Shown here one piece after another: positions 57,290-64,000 of a stretch of DNA of 64,000 bases. Source of the stretch: Bowmanella denitrificans (lineage in GTDB: Bacteria > Pseudomonadota > Gammaproteobacteria > Enterobacterales > Alteromonadaceae); contig NZ_PEBU01000001.1 of NCBI RefSeq assembly GCF_002887595.1, positions 372,001-436,000 of the forward strand. Reading direction: 5' to 3'. Both the position numbers and the translations under genes were made by a program. Under the pieces are notes generated by a model. The model was not told where the DNA came from, did not search any database, and saw nothing but the letters and a program-made list of their open reading frames with translations. Positions within the stretch are counted from its first letter, which is position 1. Every line of letters begins with the position of its first letter.

Positions 57290-57305
57290 TATAACTCCTT
57301 GAAAA

Positions 57306-57431
57306 CTCAGTGGTTATTTTTTATTTTTTGGACAGATTTTTCACCGCAGAGCCGCAGAGGGAACGGAGAAGAGCAGGAGATCATTTAGTCCAGGCCCCTG
57401 AGATCTCAGGGTTCTCTGCGTCTCGGCGGTG
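57306..57431 (+). repeat. CGCAGAG-type dispersed inverted repeat, copy 1
   Basis: The 99-bp core 57333-57431 starts CACCGCAGAGCCGCAGAG (57342 on) and ends with its imperfect complement CTCTGCGTCTCGGCGGTG, so it folds into one long hairpin. A shared TGGTTATTT-containing lead extends the unit to 57306. Very similar to copy 2 at 57524. Noncoding; may also end hutI transcription. Confidence 0.85.
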
Positions 57432-57495
57432 CACATCGGTTTCTCGCTGTGACACTCATTTCGTATTAGTACTTTCAAATACTCTGTGTTCTCCG

Positions 57496-57622
57496 TGCCT
57501 CTGTGGTTATTTGTGCTTTTAAGCAGATTTTTCATCGCAGAGCCGCAGAGGGCACGGAGAAGAACAGGAGATCATTCAGTCCAGGCTCTTTAGATCTCTG
57601 GGTTCTCTGCGTCTCGGCGGTG
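57496..57622 (+). repeat. CGCAGAG-type dispersed inverted repeat, copy 2
   Basis: Core 57524-57622, about 90% like copy 1, with the same inverted ends and the same CAGGAGATCATT and GTCCAGGC inner blocks. The lead 57496-57523 again holds TGTGGTTATTT. Between the copies, 57432-57495 has a related CTCTGTGTTCTCCGTGCC segment, so the two units are nested in a longer repeat block. Confidence 0.85.
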
Positions 57623-57760
57623 AATTGCTATCTTGGGTTTGGTTAATGGACGACCCCATTGGTTGCTTATAACAGCAATAGGGCGGAACATCGCCGCCTT
57701 TCCACAGCACCAAGGTGGTGCAACCTGATTAGTCTTGCTAGGCAAGGGCGTCGGGGCATG

Positions 57761-57838
57761 CTACAAAATAGCGATGTAAAAGTACGGCGAAGCGCCCTGT
57801 TTAAACAAGGCGCTTCGCCGTCTATTAAACTGTTAGTT
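57761..57838 (+). other. Possible attC-like site before the first cassette
   Basis: CTACAAAATAG on the left and CTATTAAACTGTTAG on the right are partly complementary and flank a strong hairpin: ACGGCGAAGCGCC (57784-57796) pairs perfectly with GGCGCTTCGCCGT (57809-57821), and the 12-nt loop is itself a near palindrome. The right end GTTAGTT matches the GTTRRRY core in six of seven positions and lies 13 nt before the cassette ATG. Tentative. Confidence 0.35.
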
Positions 57839-57850
57839 TACAGGTATTCC

Positions 57851-58873
57851 ATGAGAGATAAGTTTAAATTGCTAGTCCATGAGTCAACAGGGCAAAAGTA
57901 TGAGGATTTATTCGTAAAAATAATGGGTTATGCAAACTCATCTTTTCAGCCAGTAAAAGCTCATGGAAATATAGGTGATCGAGGTAATGATGGTTGGTGT
58001 GCTAGTGGAGGAGTGTATTACCAAGTTTATGCTCCTGAAGACTTGCCTAGTAACAACGAAACGTCAATAAATAAGATGAAGGCCGACTTTGATAAGCTAG
58101 TTTCCTACTGGAATAATATTTCTCCAGTAAAGGAGTATTACTTCGTTGTGAACGACAAATTCAAAGGTGTGTCTCCTCATATATATAGCGCTATTTCAGA
58201 CTTGAAGAGCCAACATAATCTAGAAAATGCTGGCGTTATATTGGCTATGGACTTAGAAAACCTCTTATTCAAACAGGCACAAGATGTCATTAGCAGTGTC
58301 GTCGGTACTAATAATCTGACTAACCAGAAAAGCATCTATGAGTACATTGTTGAAGAACTAACTAGAAAAATGTACCTGCAATATTGGCCATCTATTAGCG
58401 AAAACTTGATCGCTAATGCAATTGAAGACGATGTAATAGAAGGTTTTTCTGATGCTACTATGCTTATTTTTAGAACGGCATTTCCAAACTCAATTCCTTC
58501 ATTAGAGTCATCAATTCGGGATTTAGCTAATCATACTGAAGCTCTTACCTCACATTTTACCAAATCTAGATTTGCATTTTTAAGCGATGATCAAAAGTGG
58601 TGGCGCAGAGATATGCGCTGGAAGAGAGAGTGGATTGATGATCAAGAAGAATTTCATCGGAAATATGATCTTTATGATAACTGGAGAAAAAATCTATATA
58701 CATTACATGGAAATTTAGTCCATGCGTTAAATGTATTTTCAAATGAAGTGAGGGCTCATATTAATCCTAATTACTTCATGGGCCAACAATTTACGATTGT
58801 TGATTCGATGGGTACATATAATGGCCTCACTGGATATGAAGCGATCCCAAACGAATATACGAAAGTAAACTAA
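57851..58873 (+). CDS. Cassette-borne protein with putative REase-like N-terminus
   Basis: 340 aa, AT-rich and unlike its neighbours in codon use, so probably acquired. The N-terminal 110 residues carry Glu18 (YEDLF), then GDRGNDGW with Asp43 and Asp47, then YYQVYAPED with Gln58 and Tyr60. This order resembles the PD-(D/E)xK nuclease core of Mrr-like enzymes, but the usual Lys is Tyr60, so activity is uncertain. The rest is helical with a Trp/Arg-rich patch (DQKWWRRDMRWKREW). The segment recalls effectors of ABC three-component defence systems (inference only). ATG at 57851 starts the homology-like part. The stop codon is the first three bases of an attC site. Confidence 0.6.
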   Translation: MRDKFKLLVHESTGQKYEDLFVKIMGYANSSFQPVKAHGNIGDRGNDGWCASGGVYYQVYAPEDLPSNNETSINKMKADFDKLVSYWNNISPVKEYYFVVNDKFKGVSPHIYSAISDLKSQHNLENAGVILAMDLENLLFKQAQDVISSVVGTNNLTNQKSIYEYIVEELTRKMYLQYWPSISENLIANAIEDDVIEGFSDATMLIFRTAFPNSIPSLESSIRDLANHTEALTSHFTKSRFAFLSDDQKWWRRDMRWKREWIDDQEEFHRKYDLYDNWRKNLYTLHGNLVHALNVFSNEVRAHINPNYFMGQQFTIVDSMGTYNGLTGYEAIPNEYTKVN

Positions 58874-58938
58874 CAAACGCATGTTGTCGGACTGGTTTTT
58901 CGCTTCGCTACAAACCAGCCGCAAATGCGGGCGTTATG
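58871..58938 (+). other. VCR-like integron attC recombination site
   Basis: Begins TAACAAACGCAT and ends ATGCGGGCGTTATG. The ends pair as AAC-[AAA/GCC]-CGCAT, reproducing the unpaired spacer of Vibrio cholerae repeats; inside, CTGGTTT pairs with AAACCAG around a TTCGCTTCGCTAC loop. The stop codon of the upstream gene forms its first bases, as is usual for gene cassettes. The 3' core GTTATGT departs from GTTRRRY at the third R. Confidence 0.75.
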
Positions 58939-58969
58939 TTTTATTACACCGCCCACTAACGAGGCATTG

Positions 58970-59350
58970 ATGAATCAAAATGAATATAAAGAACCTAAGG
59001 CGCTGAAAACTGCCTGGTTCTATTTTTTTGTCACTCTAGCCATCCATATCACATTGTATTCAACATTTTGGCGCATGGATCCAGTTTGGCGAAATGATGC
59101 GGATGCTGGGACAGTATTCATGAGAGTTGGAGCTCTTGCCTCAGTTTTTATCTTGGCAGTGGATTTTTTGGTTATTAAGTATTTAAGTTCTAAGGCGAAA
59201 ACGCTGGCTATCACACCATCAGAAACTGATAGAAACTACATGTGGTATCAGAACTTACAAAACTCAATTACGTGGCAAGGTGCTCTTTTCGTTCTAGTTA
59301 ATACATTAGTTTGGGGGTTCGGTGATTGGATATATACCCACCTAATTTGA
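58970..59350 (+). CDS. Small membrane protein, probable cassette product
   Basis: 126 aa, function unknown. Three membrane helices by eye at about 10-30, 48-72 and 98-122 (TAWFYFFVTLAIHITLY; ALASVFILAVDFLVIKYL; ALFVLVNTLVWGFGDWIY). ATG at 58970 with GAGG 5 nt upstream, 32 nt after the attC site. AT-rich relative to the core genes. The gene stands alone in a short cassette-like unit, typical of integron arrays. Confidence 0.65.
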   Translation: MNQNEYKEPKALKTAWFYFFVTLAIHITLYSTFWRMDPVWRNDADAGTVFMRVGALASVFILAVDFLVIKYLSSKAKTLAITPSETDRNYMWYQNLQNSITWQGALFVLVNTLVWGFGDWIYTHLI

Positions 59351-59713
59351 GGTCTAATATTTTCGATCTGGCACGAAACATAACAAGGCAATTAACTTCG
59401 CTCCGGCCGGTTATTGCGGGCTACATGGACTCCCCCGTTTGTCAAACAACAGCTACACTATTTGATGTGTGGTATGAGACTGCCGCTCCCGGCCTGTTGG
59501 TGGGCTTACAGTTGCCCTGGCGATGATGACAAATGGGTAAGAAATTCATTTGAACGCCCAAAGGGGGGCCCGCAGGGCGAGCGCAGGGATAGAGCGAGTA
59601 ATCTGCGCGGTTGTGGGACCTTATTCGTTAGAAGGCTTTGTGAAGCCCGCCGCAATTACTGAAACAACATTCCCCTAAGCGGCCCAAGCCGCTTTAATCC
59701 CGCTTAAAATTTC
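59351..59713 (+). other. Gene-free stretch with a degenerate attC-like site
   Basis: 59381-59426 starts TAACAAGGCAATTAAC and has GGTTATTGCGGGCTAC on the right: AAC-[AAG]-GCAAT faces ATTGC-[GGG]-CTA, so the spacer geometry of an attC is kept but the 3' GTTA core is lost. A G/C-rich patch follows at 59558-59600. Short open frames here lack ribosome sites and coding character; no gene is called. Confidence 0.4.
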
Positions 59714-59828
59714 CGGTCAGTTCAGGGCGCTGCTAAAAGGTGGGCAATTTGCCTGGAGCAAATTGAGTGGAAGACGCGTCTGGAACGTCGTTTTCACGAC
59801 CGCCTTTTAGTAGTGCTCTGGACTGACG
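59714..59828 (+). repeat. Long imperfect palindrome with inner hairpins
   Basis: Arms 59716-59740 and 59803-59827 pair over 25 nt, with four non-Watson-Crick positions that are all G-U compatible on the plus-strand RNA. The 62-nt apex contains a perfect hairpin CAATTTGC / GCAAATTG (59745-59765), the palindrome AGACGCGTCT (59772-59781) and GTCG / CGAC (59787-59800). The whole can fold as a stem with a branched head. Noncoding structured element of unknown nature. Confidence 0.75.
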
Positions 59829-59850
59829 TAGTTTGGAATCCAGCGGCGTG

Positions 59851-59893
59851 TTTCTTTTGGTTACTTTGATTTGCACGAGCAAAGAAAAGTGAC
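59851..59893 (+). repeat. Hairpin element next to the palindrome
   Basis: GTTACTTT / AAAGTGAC arms and an inner TTGC / GCAA stem. Probably part of the same dispersed element as 59714-59828; similar TTTCTTTTGGTTACTTT-type sequences are common intergenic repeats in proteobacteria. Confidence 0.5.
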
Positions 59894-59932
59894 TGGCGCG
59901 TGAGGGACCGCGCGTCATATCCAACAGGGAAG

Positions 59933-60028
59933 TTAAGCAATTTCTGCCTTGCCATGGCTGTCTTCGCCGTGGATACTAAAACGCAGTTTGGCTAAATCAA
60001 TGCCATAGATATAGTTGACATCAGATAT
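59933..60028 (-). pseudogene. IS110-type transposase 5' remnant, copy 1
   Basis: The minus strand reads (I)SDVNYIYGIDLAKLRFSIHG... for 31 codons to a TAA: the N-terminus of an IS110/IS116/IS902-type DEDD transposase (first Asp in YGIDLAK). The start codon is ATA, so it is dead even as a fragment. Homology with copy 2 stops after the codons GKA. About 74 nt of matching upstream sequence (to 60102) extends the unit. Confidence 0.7.
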
Positions 60029-60098
60029 GGACAGTTCTCCGCAACACTTGCCACTCAAGCGTGGCAGAACCCCGGGAAACGAGAAGTTCATATCATTC

Positions 60099-60105
60099 GT
60101 TAGGT
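60099..60105 (+). other. GTTAGGT core-like site before the secreted-protein gene
   Basis: GTTAGGT fits the integron core GTTRRRY exactly and lies 19 nt before the ATG of the next gene. Without a convincing left half this is weak evidence for a cassette boundary; it also coincides with the outer end of the IS110 remnant unit. Confidence 0.3.
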
Positions 60106-60123
60106 TTTTAAAGGACTATTTAT

Positions 60124-60477
60124 ATGAAGTTTTTTCTGTGTATTTTTATTCTCACTTTCTCTTTTGCAGTATCTGCACAACATAATTGCGCAGGTAAGGT
60201 GATTTCTATAGATCTTCATGCCCCCGGAGATGTACAAATTACCATTGAAGGTATTGGGACAGGAAACATTTTGTGTTCGTTAACTCAGAAAAAAGGACTT
60301 GTCGAATCTGAAACCTGCAAGGCAATGTTCAGCCTTTTACTCACAGCCAAGGCAACAGTGACCCCTGTAAGGCTGTGGTTTAATAATGACAATAATACAT
60401 CTTGCGACAAAGGTAACTATCAAGATTTAAACAAATTTGGCTTTTATTATCTTAGACTTGAACCAACACAAACCTAA
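60124..60477 (+). CDS. Small secreted protein with four cysteines
   Basis: 117 aa. Signal peptide about 1-18 (MKFFLCIFILTFSFAVSA). The mature part has Cys in NCAG, ILCSL, ETCKA and TSCDK, enough for two disulfides, and looks beta-rich (VQITIEGIGTGNILCSL). Family not recognised; such short AT-rich exported proteins are common in alteromonad and Vibrio cassette arrays. AAAGGA lies 9 nt before the ATG. Set among attC-like and IS remnants, so probably acquired. Confidence 0.65.
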   Translation: MKFFLCIFILTFSFAVSAQHNCAGKVISIDLHAPGDVQITIEGIGTGNILCSLTQKKGLVESETCKAMFSLLLTAKATVTPVRLWFNNDNNTSCDKGNYQDLNKFGFYYLRLEPTQT

Positions 60478-60880
60478 TCGGGTAACCGGGGGTTTCTAGC
60501 CCCCAGCCCCCACAACGCCCTGCATGTGGCTGTGCACACGACTGCTAGGATGCAGGAGGTAGGGCGAAGCAGGAGCCAGAGCCGAGGGCGTTTCATCCAG
60601 AATAGTGAAGCTTGATCCATCCATCATGCAGTGAGACCAATCCGGCCTGCTTTAGGTAGGCGTCGGATAGTGCCTGATTGATACCGGGCGTTTTCGCACT
60701 GGAAGCAAGTTAAGTCGACAATCTCTATACGCCCACAGTGGTAATAAAATAGACGACCACGAACTACACCAAAAGTCACGAACCGGCCCAGGGCCGATGT
60801 TGAAATGCCTCTCGCTGTGACACAGAGGGCGCAGAGAAAAGCTCGCTGGGGTAGTTGTTGTTTTCAATTACTCTGAGCTC
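60478..60880 (+). repeat. Gene-free repeat stretch with inverted-repeat elements
   Basis: 60514-60592 is bounded by AACGCCCT and AGGGCGTT, with an inner CCTGCAT / ATGCAGG pair: a structured element. 60811-60900 (running into IS remnant 2) is a diverged third copy of the CGCAGAG-type inverted repeat (CTCGCTGTGACACAGAGG ... CGACTCTGCGAGAAGG). Short open frames show no ribosome site. No gene is called. Confidence 0.6.
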
Positions 60881-61015
60881 TCAGCGACTCTGCGAGAAGG
60901 GCTTCCTCGAGGTGAAACGAATAACATACATGGCCTTGCCACGACAGGCTTCGTTGTGGATACTAAAACGCAGTTTGGCTAAGTCAATGCCATAGACATA
61001 GTTGCAATAAGACAT
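60881..61015 (-). pseudogene. IS110-type transposase 5' remnant, copy 2
   Basis: Starts ATG at 61015 and reads MSYCNYVYGIDLAKLRFSIH..., the N-terminus of an IS110-family DEDD transposase. IS homology ends after GKA near 60933; the frame then runs into the adjoining CGCAGAG repeat and stops at 60881. The matching noncoding part upstream extends to about 61086. Diverged from copy 1 but cut at the same codon. Confidence 0.7.
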
Positions 61016-61106
61016 GGACGGTTCTCCTCAATGGTTACCCGTTAAACGCAGCCCCACAGGAAAAGGGCAGTCCATATCAATCCTTATGCTCTTATAGGAA
61101 TTCACA

Positions 61107-61601
61107 GTGATTAGAAAAGCATTGAAAAGCGATTGTCTGGGGCTAGCGGCTTTGTCACTTCAAGTTTGGTTACACACATACGCAAAGCAAGGTATTCGAC
61201 CTCAAATATCCCAATATGCTTTGTCCACATTTACTGAAGAACATTTCATAAGGCTATTAGAAAGAGAGTCCATTGATATCAGGGTATTTGAAGAGGACAG
61301 CCATCTTATAGGTTTCGTTGTTGCTGACCTGAACGCAAGGTTTGATAGCCTTGCAGGCTACGAAATTGCAACGCTATACGTCTCTCAACATTTTCATGGC
61401 AAGGGTGTTGGTCGACAACTTTTGAAAGAAATAGAGAGTGTACATGGTCTGCCCTTTTGGTTATCCACTTGGGTTCACAATCAGGATGCAATCGGTTTTT
61501 ATCAAAAGTTAGGTTTTAACATCGTTGGCGAGCTTAATTTCAATCTGCAGGGTGAGTTGCACCGTAACCACGTTTTAGCATACAACGGCCCTAATGGCTG
61601 A
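61107..61601 (+). CDS. GNAT-family N-acetyltransferase
   Basis: 164 aa. GNAT fold with acetyl-CoA loop HGKGVGRQLL near 95-104, preceded by YEIATLYVSQHF, and the C-terminal DAIGFYQKLGFNIVGE motif. Substrate unknown. GTG start at 61107 with AGGA 8 nt upstream. It lies directly after IS remnant 2 at the edge of the accessory zone and may itself be a cassette gene; no clear attC follows. Confidence 0.8.
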   Translation: MIRKALKSDCLGLAALSLQVWLHTYAKQGIRPQISQYALSTFTEEHFIRLLERESIDIRVFEEDSHLIGFVVADLNARFDSLAGYEIATLYVSQHFHGKGVGRQLLKEIESVHGLPFWLSTWVHNQDAIGFYQKLGFNIVGELNFNLQGELHRNHVLAYNGPNG

Positions 61602-61843
61602 CGGTTCGTCCTGGCGATTCACTGTTAGATTCACTGTTATATGCTGTCGCACTGGGCAAGTGGCTTTACTGCACCGCCGCTGACATTTGTGCACTTAGGC
61701 CGGTATTTAAGGGCACTGGCTAGCTGGCATTCCATCCAGCATGTTTGCCAGGTTGAAGGCATCGGTCTGGATGCGTATCGTTAAGCTGCGAATAACCAAG
61801 ACAGCAAAAAACAAGCACTGCCGAATAACATAAGCGCCTGAAA

Positions 61844-62347
61844 ATGATACCAACATTAGAAACAGATCGACTGAGATTAATCCCGTCAAACCTGGACAGC
61901 TTTGATGTTTATCAGCACTTTTATACCGATCCGGAAGCATCCGCCCTGTATGGCGGTCCCATAGGTAAAGAGCAGGTCTGGGCCAGGTTAAAGGCAGATA
62001 TTGGCTCATGGCACCTGTTGGGTTTTGGTGTCTGGGTTATTCAGCAAAAATCCGACCATCGTCAGATTGGCACCTGCGGTTTCTGGCAAGGGGCAGACTG
62101 GCCCAGGGAACTCACCTGGTGGGTTATGCCGGACAGCCGCGGTAAGGGTATTGCCACCGAAGCATCCAAAGCGGCGTTATTGTATGCTTATAACCAGTTC
62201 AAATGGGATCAGGTGGAAACCTATATGAATGATGAAAATGTCGCTGCCCGTCATCTGGTTGAAAAGCTGAGTGGCCGTAAGATCCGGCGGCAGACCTTTA
62301 GTGACGGCCTGAGCCGGGATATTTACGCATTGCCGAAACCCGCTTAG
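61844..62347 (+). CDS. RimJ/RimL-type GNAT acetyltransferase
   Basis: 167 aa. The start MIPTLETDRLRLIPSNLDSF and the acetyl-CoA loop SRGKGIATEASKAALLYA are typical of the RimL-like branch, followed by NVAARHLVEKLSGRK. Such enzymes acetylate protein N-termini or small amines; substrate unknown. The 242-nt gap before it shows no gene. Confidence 0.85.
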   Translation: MIPTLETDRLRLIPSNLDSFDVYQHFYTDPEASALYGGPIGKEQVWARLKADIGSWHLLGFGVWVIQQKSDHRQIGTCGFWQGADWPRELTWWVMPDSRGKGIATEASKAALLYAYNQFKWDQVETYMNDENVAARHLVEKLSGRKIRRQTFSDGLSRDIYALPKPA

Positions 62348-62395
62348 TTGGCTGCTCCCCCTGACCAGACAACATTCAAAGGACGCAGGTAAAAT

Positions 62396-62773
62396 ATGAA
62401 CCACAAGGAATTTAATCTGTTCTGCAGCACTTTTTTGGCCACCACCCATGTCGTTCAATGGGGTAATTCCGATGTGTGGAAAGTAGCAGGAAAAGTCTTT
62501 GCCATTGGCAGCCATAGTAAGGTGTTAACACCTGCATTTACCTTTAAAACCTCTGACCTGAACTTTGAGTTTCTAAGCCATAAAGACGGCTATATTCCAG
62601 CCCCTTACCTGGCCAGCCGGGGGATGAAATGGATACAGCAAACAGCAACAGATGGTGAACTGGATGAAGAGTTAAGGTATTACCTGTCCGAGTCTTATCG
62701 GATTGTGGCGGGTGGGCTCAGTAAGAAAAAGCAAAAAGAACTGGGCATTATTCCAACAACAAGCACCATTTAA
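62396..62773 (+). CDS. MmcQ/YjbR family protein
   Basis: 125-aa protein of the MmcQ/YjbR (DUF419) family with a CyaY-like fold: VVQWGNSDVWKVAGKVFAIG, then PAPYLASRGMKWIQ and the final LSESYRIVAGGLSKKKQKEL. Role not established; possibly DNA binding. 48 nt after the acetyltransferase, probably cotranscribed. Followed by a strong convergent hairpin. Confidence 0.85.
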   Translation: MNHKEFNLFCSTFLATTHVVQWGNSDVWKVAGKVFAIGSHSKVLTPAFTFKTSDLNFEFLSHKDGYIPAPYLASRGMKWIQQTATDGELDEELRYYLSESYRIVAGGLSKKKQKELGIIPTTSTI

Positions 62774-62819
62774 GTAGCATCAAGGCTTGCTGAACTCTCC
62801 ACTGCGATGAACAACGAAC

Positions 62820-62856
62820 AAGCCGGGCCTTTGGCAATTTGCCAAAGGCCCGGCTT
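62820..62856. terminator. 16-bp perfect hairpin between convergent genes
   Basis: AAGCCGGGCCTTTGGC pairs without mismatch with GCCAAAGGCCCGGCTT around AATTT. It separates the MmcQ/YjbR gene from the convergent gene ending at 62892. No T run on the plus strand, some T on the minus strand; likely bidirectional. Confidence 0.65.
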
Positions 62857-62891
62857 GGGAAATAGTCAAACCTACTCCACGATTTAGGTGG

Positions 62892-64000
62892 TTATTGCGC
62901 CAGTGGCGTCAGACTACCCAGCCCCAACATCGCCTTTTGATAACACATACTCATATCGCCGTTATCACAAGTATGGCTGATGGGGCCGTCATAAATACCA
63001 CCAAACAGTAACTGCATCTGCTCAGTGACGACCACGGATTCAATAGACACATTACGCGGCTGATGAAGAAACATGGTCCGGGTGATTTCGCCGTTGGCCG
63101 TGACTTCCAGCGCCATGCCCTGACCATCTGACACCTGACTGTTACTGTCCACCTGGCGATAGCCATTCTGACCGGCAAACAAAAAACGTTGATTGGGCAT
63201 CGGCACAAACACAGTAGCGTAATCTTCCTGATTGATGTCCAGCACATGGTAGTCAAGAATATCGCCAGAGGCCGGATTGGTGCGCATTAACACCAGGTCA
63301 AACTCTGTGGTGTAATTGGGCTTATCAAATTTTTTCACATGCGTGTTGGCGCCGATAAACAGGCTGCCCTGCTGATAGGTCAGATCCACCAGCTTTTCAA
63401 AGCGACCTTCACTCAACAAGCGAAAATCACGTAAAAATTCCCCCTGTAAATCATAAGCCGCCAGCGTAATATTCTTATACCCTTGCTTATCCCCCCCGCG
63501 TAACGGCAGATTGCGACCGAAATGCCAGTTATAGGCTTTGGCTTCTGCATCCGTTGACTCAAATGCCAGCAGAATTTCATCATCGGAAAAAGTAAAAGCA
63601 GGATTAAAGAATCCCAGCCGGGAATGCAATAAACTGTAATTGGGCGCAACCTGTTTGACCCAGCGTTGCTCAAGATTAGCGTCAAAGCGGTACAGTGAGA
63701 CTCCATCAATATAGGAAAGCATATACAGTGACTGCGCATGCCATTGCAGCTTCACCGTGCTGATATCAAACAACAGTGCGTTGCCCTGTTTAGCGGTGTT
63801 ATTCAGTGTAAAGCGGTAAACCCCTTCCGGCCCGGCCTCATACTCCGGACTTGCATCAAACACATACAGGTACTGTTCGTGTTTGCTGGCATCATGGCTG
63901 ACCAGCTTTTGCTGCAACACCTCTCCCTGACTATTGTGCAATGTCAGTTGCAGATAGTATTGGAGAAACCTTGCACCATCCGCAGTGGCCTGAATTAACT
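62892..64000 (-). CDS. Hypothetical protein, 5' end beyond the window
   Basis: At least 369 codons; the frame is open to the right edge, so the start is missing. Repeated short beta segments of the type YLYVFDASPEYEAG, SLYMLSYIDGVSLYRFD, NITLAAYDLQGEFLRDF and LFIGANTHVKKFD suggest a beta-propeller. Near the end HTCDNGDMSMCYQ has two Cys that could form a disulfide, hinting at an exported protein. Family not recognised. Confidence 0.6.
   Translation of the reverse strand, partial: LIQATADGARFLQYYLQLTLHNSQGEVLQQKLVSHDASKHEQYLYVFDASPEYEAGPEGVYRFTLNNTAKQGNALLFDISTVKLQWHAQSLYMLSYIDGVSLYRFDANLEQRWVKQVAPNYSLLHSRLGFFNPAFTFSDDEILLAFESTDAEAKAYNWHFGRNLPLRGGDKQGYKNITLAAYDLQGEFLRDFRLLSEGRFEKLVDLTYQQGSLFIGANTHVKKFDKPNYTTEFDLVLMRTNPASGDILDYHVLDINQEDYATVFVPMPNQRFLFAGQNGYRQVDSNSQVSDGQGMALEVTANGEITRTMFLHQPRNVSIESVVVTEQMQLLFGGIYDGPISHTCDNGDMSMCYQKAMLGLGSLTPLAQ

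Noticed and set aside
59326-59662. Two short plus-strand reading frames after the membrane-protein cassette
   Set aside because: No ribosome sites; they cross the degenerate attC and G/C-rich repeat sequence, and the protein sequence looks non-coding.
60652-60867. Minus-strand 71-codon frame in the repeat zone
   Set aside because: It runs through the third CGCAGAG repeat copy and lacks a ribosome site.

Overview
The window is a 64-kb chromosomal segment of a gammaproteobacterium, most likely a marine or saline-lake member of the Alteromonadales. Three observations point there. The gene blocks match the enterobacterial/alteromonad order (gppA-rhlB / trxA / rho; rsd / nudC-hemE; queG / nnr-tsaE-amiB-mutL-miaA-hfq-hflX-hflK-hflC-yjeT-purA; fadBA / pepQ). 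The control sites are of LexA, PsrA and HutC type. There is also a PEP-CTERM protease and a membrane pyrophosphatase. The genus is not provable from sequence reading alone.

Layout. 1-5.6 kb: 3' part of hppA, a small unknown gene, SOS-controlled yebG, fbp, then mpl-ubiX. 5.6-9.4 kb (minus strand): a permuted papain-like hydrolase, a PepSY membrane protein with a small partner, and gabD. 9.6-11.5 kb: ribokinase-like kinase plus nucleoside hydrolase, a nucleoside/ribose salvage pair. 11.5-18 kb: a five-gene cluster of ECF sigma factor, membrane anti-sigma-like protein, animal-type haem peroxidase without signal peptide, a 121-aa orphan and a TPR-CHAT caspase-like protein. This cluster is the best candidate here for an undescribed system. 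18-57.3 kb: mostly core genes. These are a YjjU-type patatin, an exported M20 peptidase, gppA-rhlB, trxA, rho, rsd, nudC, hemE, queG, the nnr-to-purA supercluster with a PLP enzyme inserted before yjeT, fadBA, slt, pepQ, an M19 dipeptidase, a PEP-CTERM serine protease, fklB, and the hut genes (hutC-hutU-hutH facing hutI).

57.3-61.8 kb is an accessory, repeat-rich, partly AT-rich zone. It holds two copies of a 99-bp inverted-repeat element with a related third, one convincing VCR-like integron attC site plus weaker ones, a cassette encoding a REase-like 340-aa protein, a cassette encoding a small membrane protein, a secreted Cys-containing protein, a 112-nt palindromic element whose arm mismatches are all G-U compatible, and two diverged IS110-type left-end remnants that break at the same codon. 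No integrase gene is visible, so it looks like a cluster of attC sites without an integrase. 61.1-64 kb: two GNAT acetyltransferases, an MmcQ/YjbR protein and the 3' part of an unknown gene that runs off the right edge.

No rRNA, tRNA or CRISPR array was seen. Function calls rest on recognised motifs and gene order; no database search was run.
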